From: JANXQE01 sp035651635
GTDB taxonomy: Bacteria; Verrucomicrobiota; Verrucomicrobiia; Limisphaerales; UBA8199
Assembly (NCBI GenBank): GCA_035651635.1
Contig: DASRFK010000137.1
Span: 1-42,683, forward strand
Reading direction: 5' to 3'
Length of the DNA stretch: 42,683 bases
Numbering within the stretch: the stretch's first letter is position 1; each line of letters opens with the position of its first letter. The position numbers and the translations under genes were made by a program. Positions 41,574 through 42,683 of the stretch are shown here, in pieces. A model generated the notes under the pieces. That model made no database searches. It was not told where the DNA came from and saw only the letters and a program-made list of their open reading frames with translations.

Positions 41574-42683
41574 ATGGCAAAACGCATCCTCATCGACCCG
41601 GTGTCCCGCATCGAGGGCCACGCAAAAATCAGCATCTTCCTCGACGATGAAGGCAACGTTTTGGACGCCGAGTTTCACGTCGTCGAGTTCCGGGGCTTCG
41701 AAAAATTCTGCGAAGGACGGCCGTTCTCGGAAATGACCGGCATCACTCCGCGCATCTGCGGTATTTGCCCCGTCAGCCACCTCCTGGCGGCGGCCAAAGC
41801 CGGGGATGCTATAATGGCGGTAAGTATCCCGCCGCCGGCCGAGAAGCTCAGGCGCTTGATGAACCTTGGCCAGTTCATCCAGAGCCATGCCTTAAGTTTT
41901 TTCCATCTCAGCGCGCCCGACTTGCTCTTGGGTTGGGACACGCCGCCGGCGCAGCGCAACGTTTTCGGCCTGATTGCGTCCAAGACAGAGTTGGCTCGGG
42001 CCGGCATTCGACTGCGCCAGTTTGGCCAGGAGATTATCGAATTACTTGGTGGCAAAAAAATCCATCCGGCCTGGGCCGTGCCGGGAGGTGTGCGTTCGGC
42101 CTTGACCGAAGAGCGACGGACCCGGATCCGTTCCTGGCTCCCGGAGGCTTACCAGACGATTACGACTGCGCTCGGGCTGATGAAACAGGTTCTGGAGTCG
42201 CACAAAGCTGAAGTTCAGATTTTCGGCAATTTCCCTTCGCTTTTCATGGGATTGGTCGACCCCGAGGGGACATGGGAGCATCATGGCGGAAAGCTTCGCT
42301 TTGTCGATAGCAGCGGCAGCATCATTGCCGATCAACTCGATCCCCAGAAGTATTTTGAGTTTATTGGCGAATCGGTTCAAAAATCGTCGTACTTGAAATC
42401 CCCCTATTATTTGCCGCTGGGTTTTCCGGACGGCATGTATCGGGTCGGCCCCCTGGCGCGGTTGAACATAGCTGAACAGATGGGCACCTCCAAAGCCAAT
42501 GCCGAACTCAAAAACTTCAAAAAAATTGGCCGGCGCGCCGTCACTTCCTCGTTCCTGTACCATTACGCGCGCCTGATCGAGATTTTGGCGTGTGTGGAAC
42601 GGGTGGAAGCGGTTTTAGAGGACCCGGACCTGTTGAGCGAGGACTTGCGCGCCGATGCAGGCATCAACAGCTTGCGTGGAGTA
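41574..42683 (+). CDS. hoxH: [NiFe] hydrogenase large subunit HoxH (3' end outside window)
   Basis: 370 residues visible, open to the window edge. The N-terminal nickel motif RICGICPVSH (C62, C65, H69) is present after the typical RILIDPVSRIEGHAKISIFLDDEG start. The second CxxC nickel motif and the C-terminal peptide removed by the HoxW-type protease lie beyond the window. The start is 13 bp after hoxY. The gene order E-F-U-Y-H matches cyanobacterial-type bidirectional hydrogenases (group 3d), which exchange electrons between H2 and NAD(P)H. Maturation genes (hyp, hoxW) are not in view. Confidence 0.96.
   Translation, partial: MAKRILIDPVSRIEGHAKISIFLDDEGNVLDAEFHVVEFRGFEKFCEGRPFSEMTGITPRICGICPVSHLLAAAKAGDAIMAVSIPPPAEKLRRLMNLGQFIQSHALSFFHLSAPDLLLGWDTPPAQRNVFGLIASKTELARAGIRLRQFGQEIIELLGGKKIHPAWAVPGGVRSALTEERRTRIRSWLPEAYQTITTALGLMKQVLESHKAEVQIFGNFPSLFMGLVDPEGTWEHHGGKLRFVDSSGSIIADQLDPQKYFEFIGESVQKSSYLKSPYYLPLGFPDGMYRVGPLARLNIAEQMGTSKANAELKNFKKIGRRAVTSSFLYHYARLIEILACVERVEAVLEDPDLLSEDLRADAGINSLRGV

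Overview
The window looks like a chromosomal piece of a moderately GC-rich bacterium of the PVC group, most likely Verrucomicrobiota (Pedosphaera/Limisphaerales-like). I infer this from gene families, not from a marker gene. The families are planctomycete-type cytochrome proteins with DUF1549/DUF1553, a DUF1501 protein, a GloVer-type tandem-repeat protein, a TIGR02597-like secreted protein, a large CehA/McbA-type hydrolase, and many Tat or Sec signal peptides. I saw no rRNA, tRNA, CRISPR array, transposase or phage gene.

Region 1 (1-8300, + strand) is an envelope/efflux block. It holds the end of an RND membrane-fusion protein, an RND pump coupled to it by an ATGA overlap, a secreted beta-propeller, a PepSY lipoprotein, an OmpR-type response regulator, its histidine kinase (ATGA overlap) and a PAP2 phosphatase. 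A perfect inverted repeat upstream of the PepSY gene closely matches the E. coli CusR operator. It is the best regulatory call in the window.

Region 2 (8300-14500) has a secreted fibronectin III/TIGR02597-like protein and a CehA/McbA-like metallohydrolase, both on the minus strand, then a pirin (minus) diverging from a LysR regulator (plus).

Region 3 (14680-23540) is a tight four-gene set: PSCyt1-DUF1549-DUF1553 protein, DUF1501 Tat protein, a DUF2231-cytochrome-LRR-YHS fusion and a Tat-exported NHL propeller. The last three junctions are a 29 bp gap, a GTGA overlap and an ATGA overlap. A convergent PQQ-like propeller follows. The set probably forms an exported or periplasmic assembly of unknown substrate and is the best candidate for an undescribed system.

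Region 4 (23540-34300) mixes housekeeping genes (ychF, dprA), a BspA-type LRR surface protein, a GloVer repeat protein with a pair of compensating frameshifts, an exported Ntn-hydrolase asparaginase, a methyltransferase and small membrane proteins. A remnant of lost genes lies after ychF.

Region 5 (34300-42683) has a sigma-54-type response regulator, a GT-C family membrane glycosyltransferase, and hoxEFUYH, a bidirectional NAD-linked group 3d-type [NiFe] hydrogenase. The window ends inside hoxH.

A family of short GC-rich hairpins, each followed by ACTCCAAA or a variant, occurs in at least five intergenic places. Three of these are inverted pairs, like enterobacterial BIMEs.
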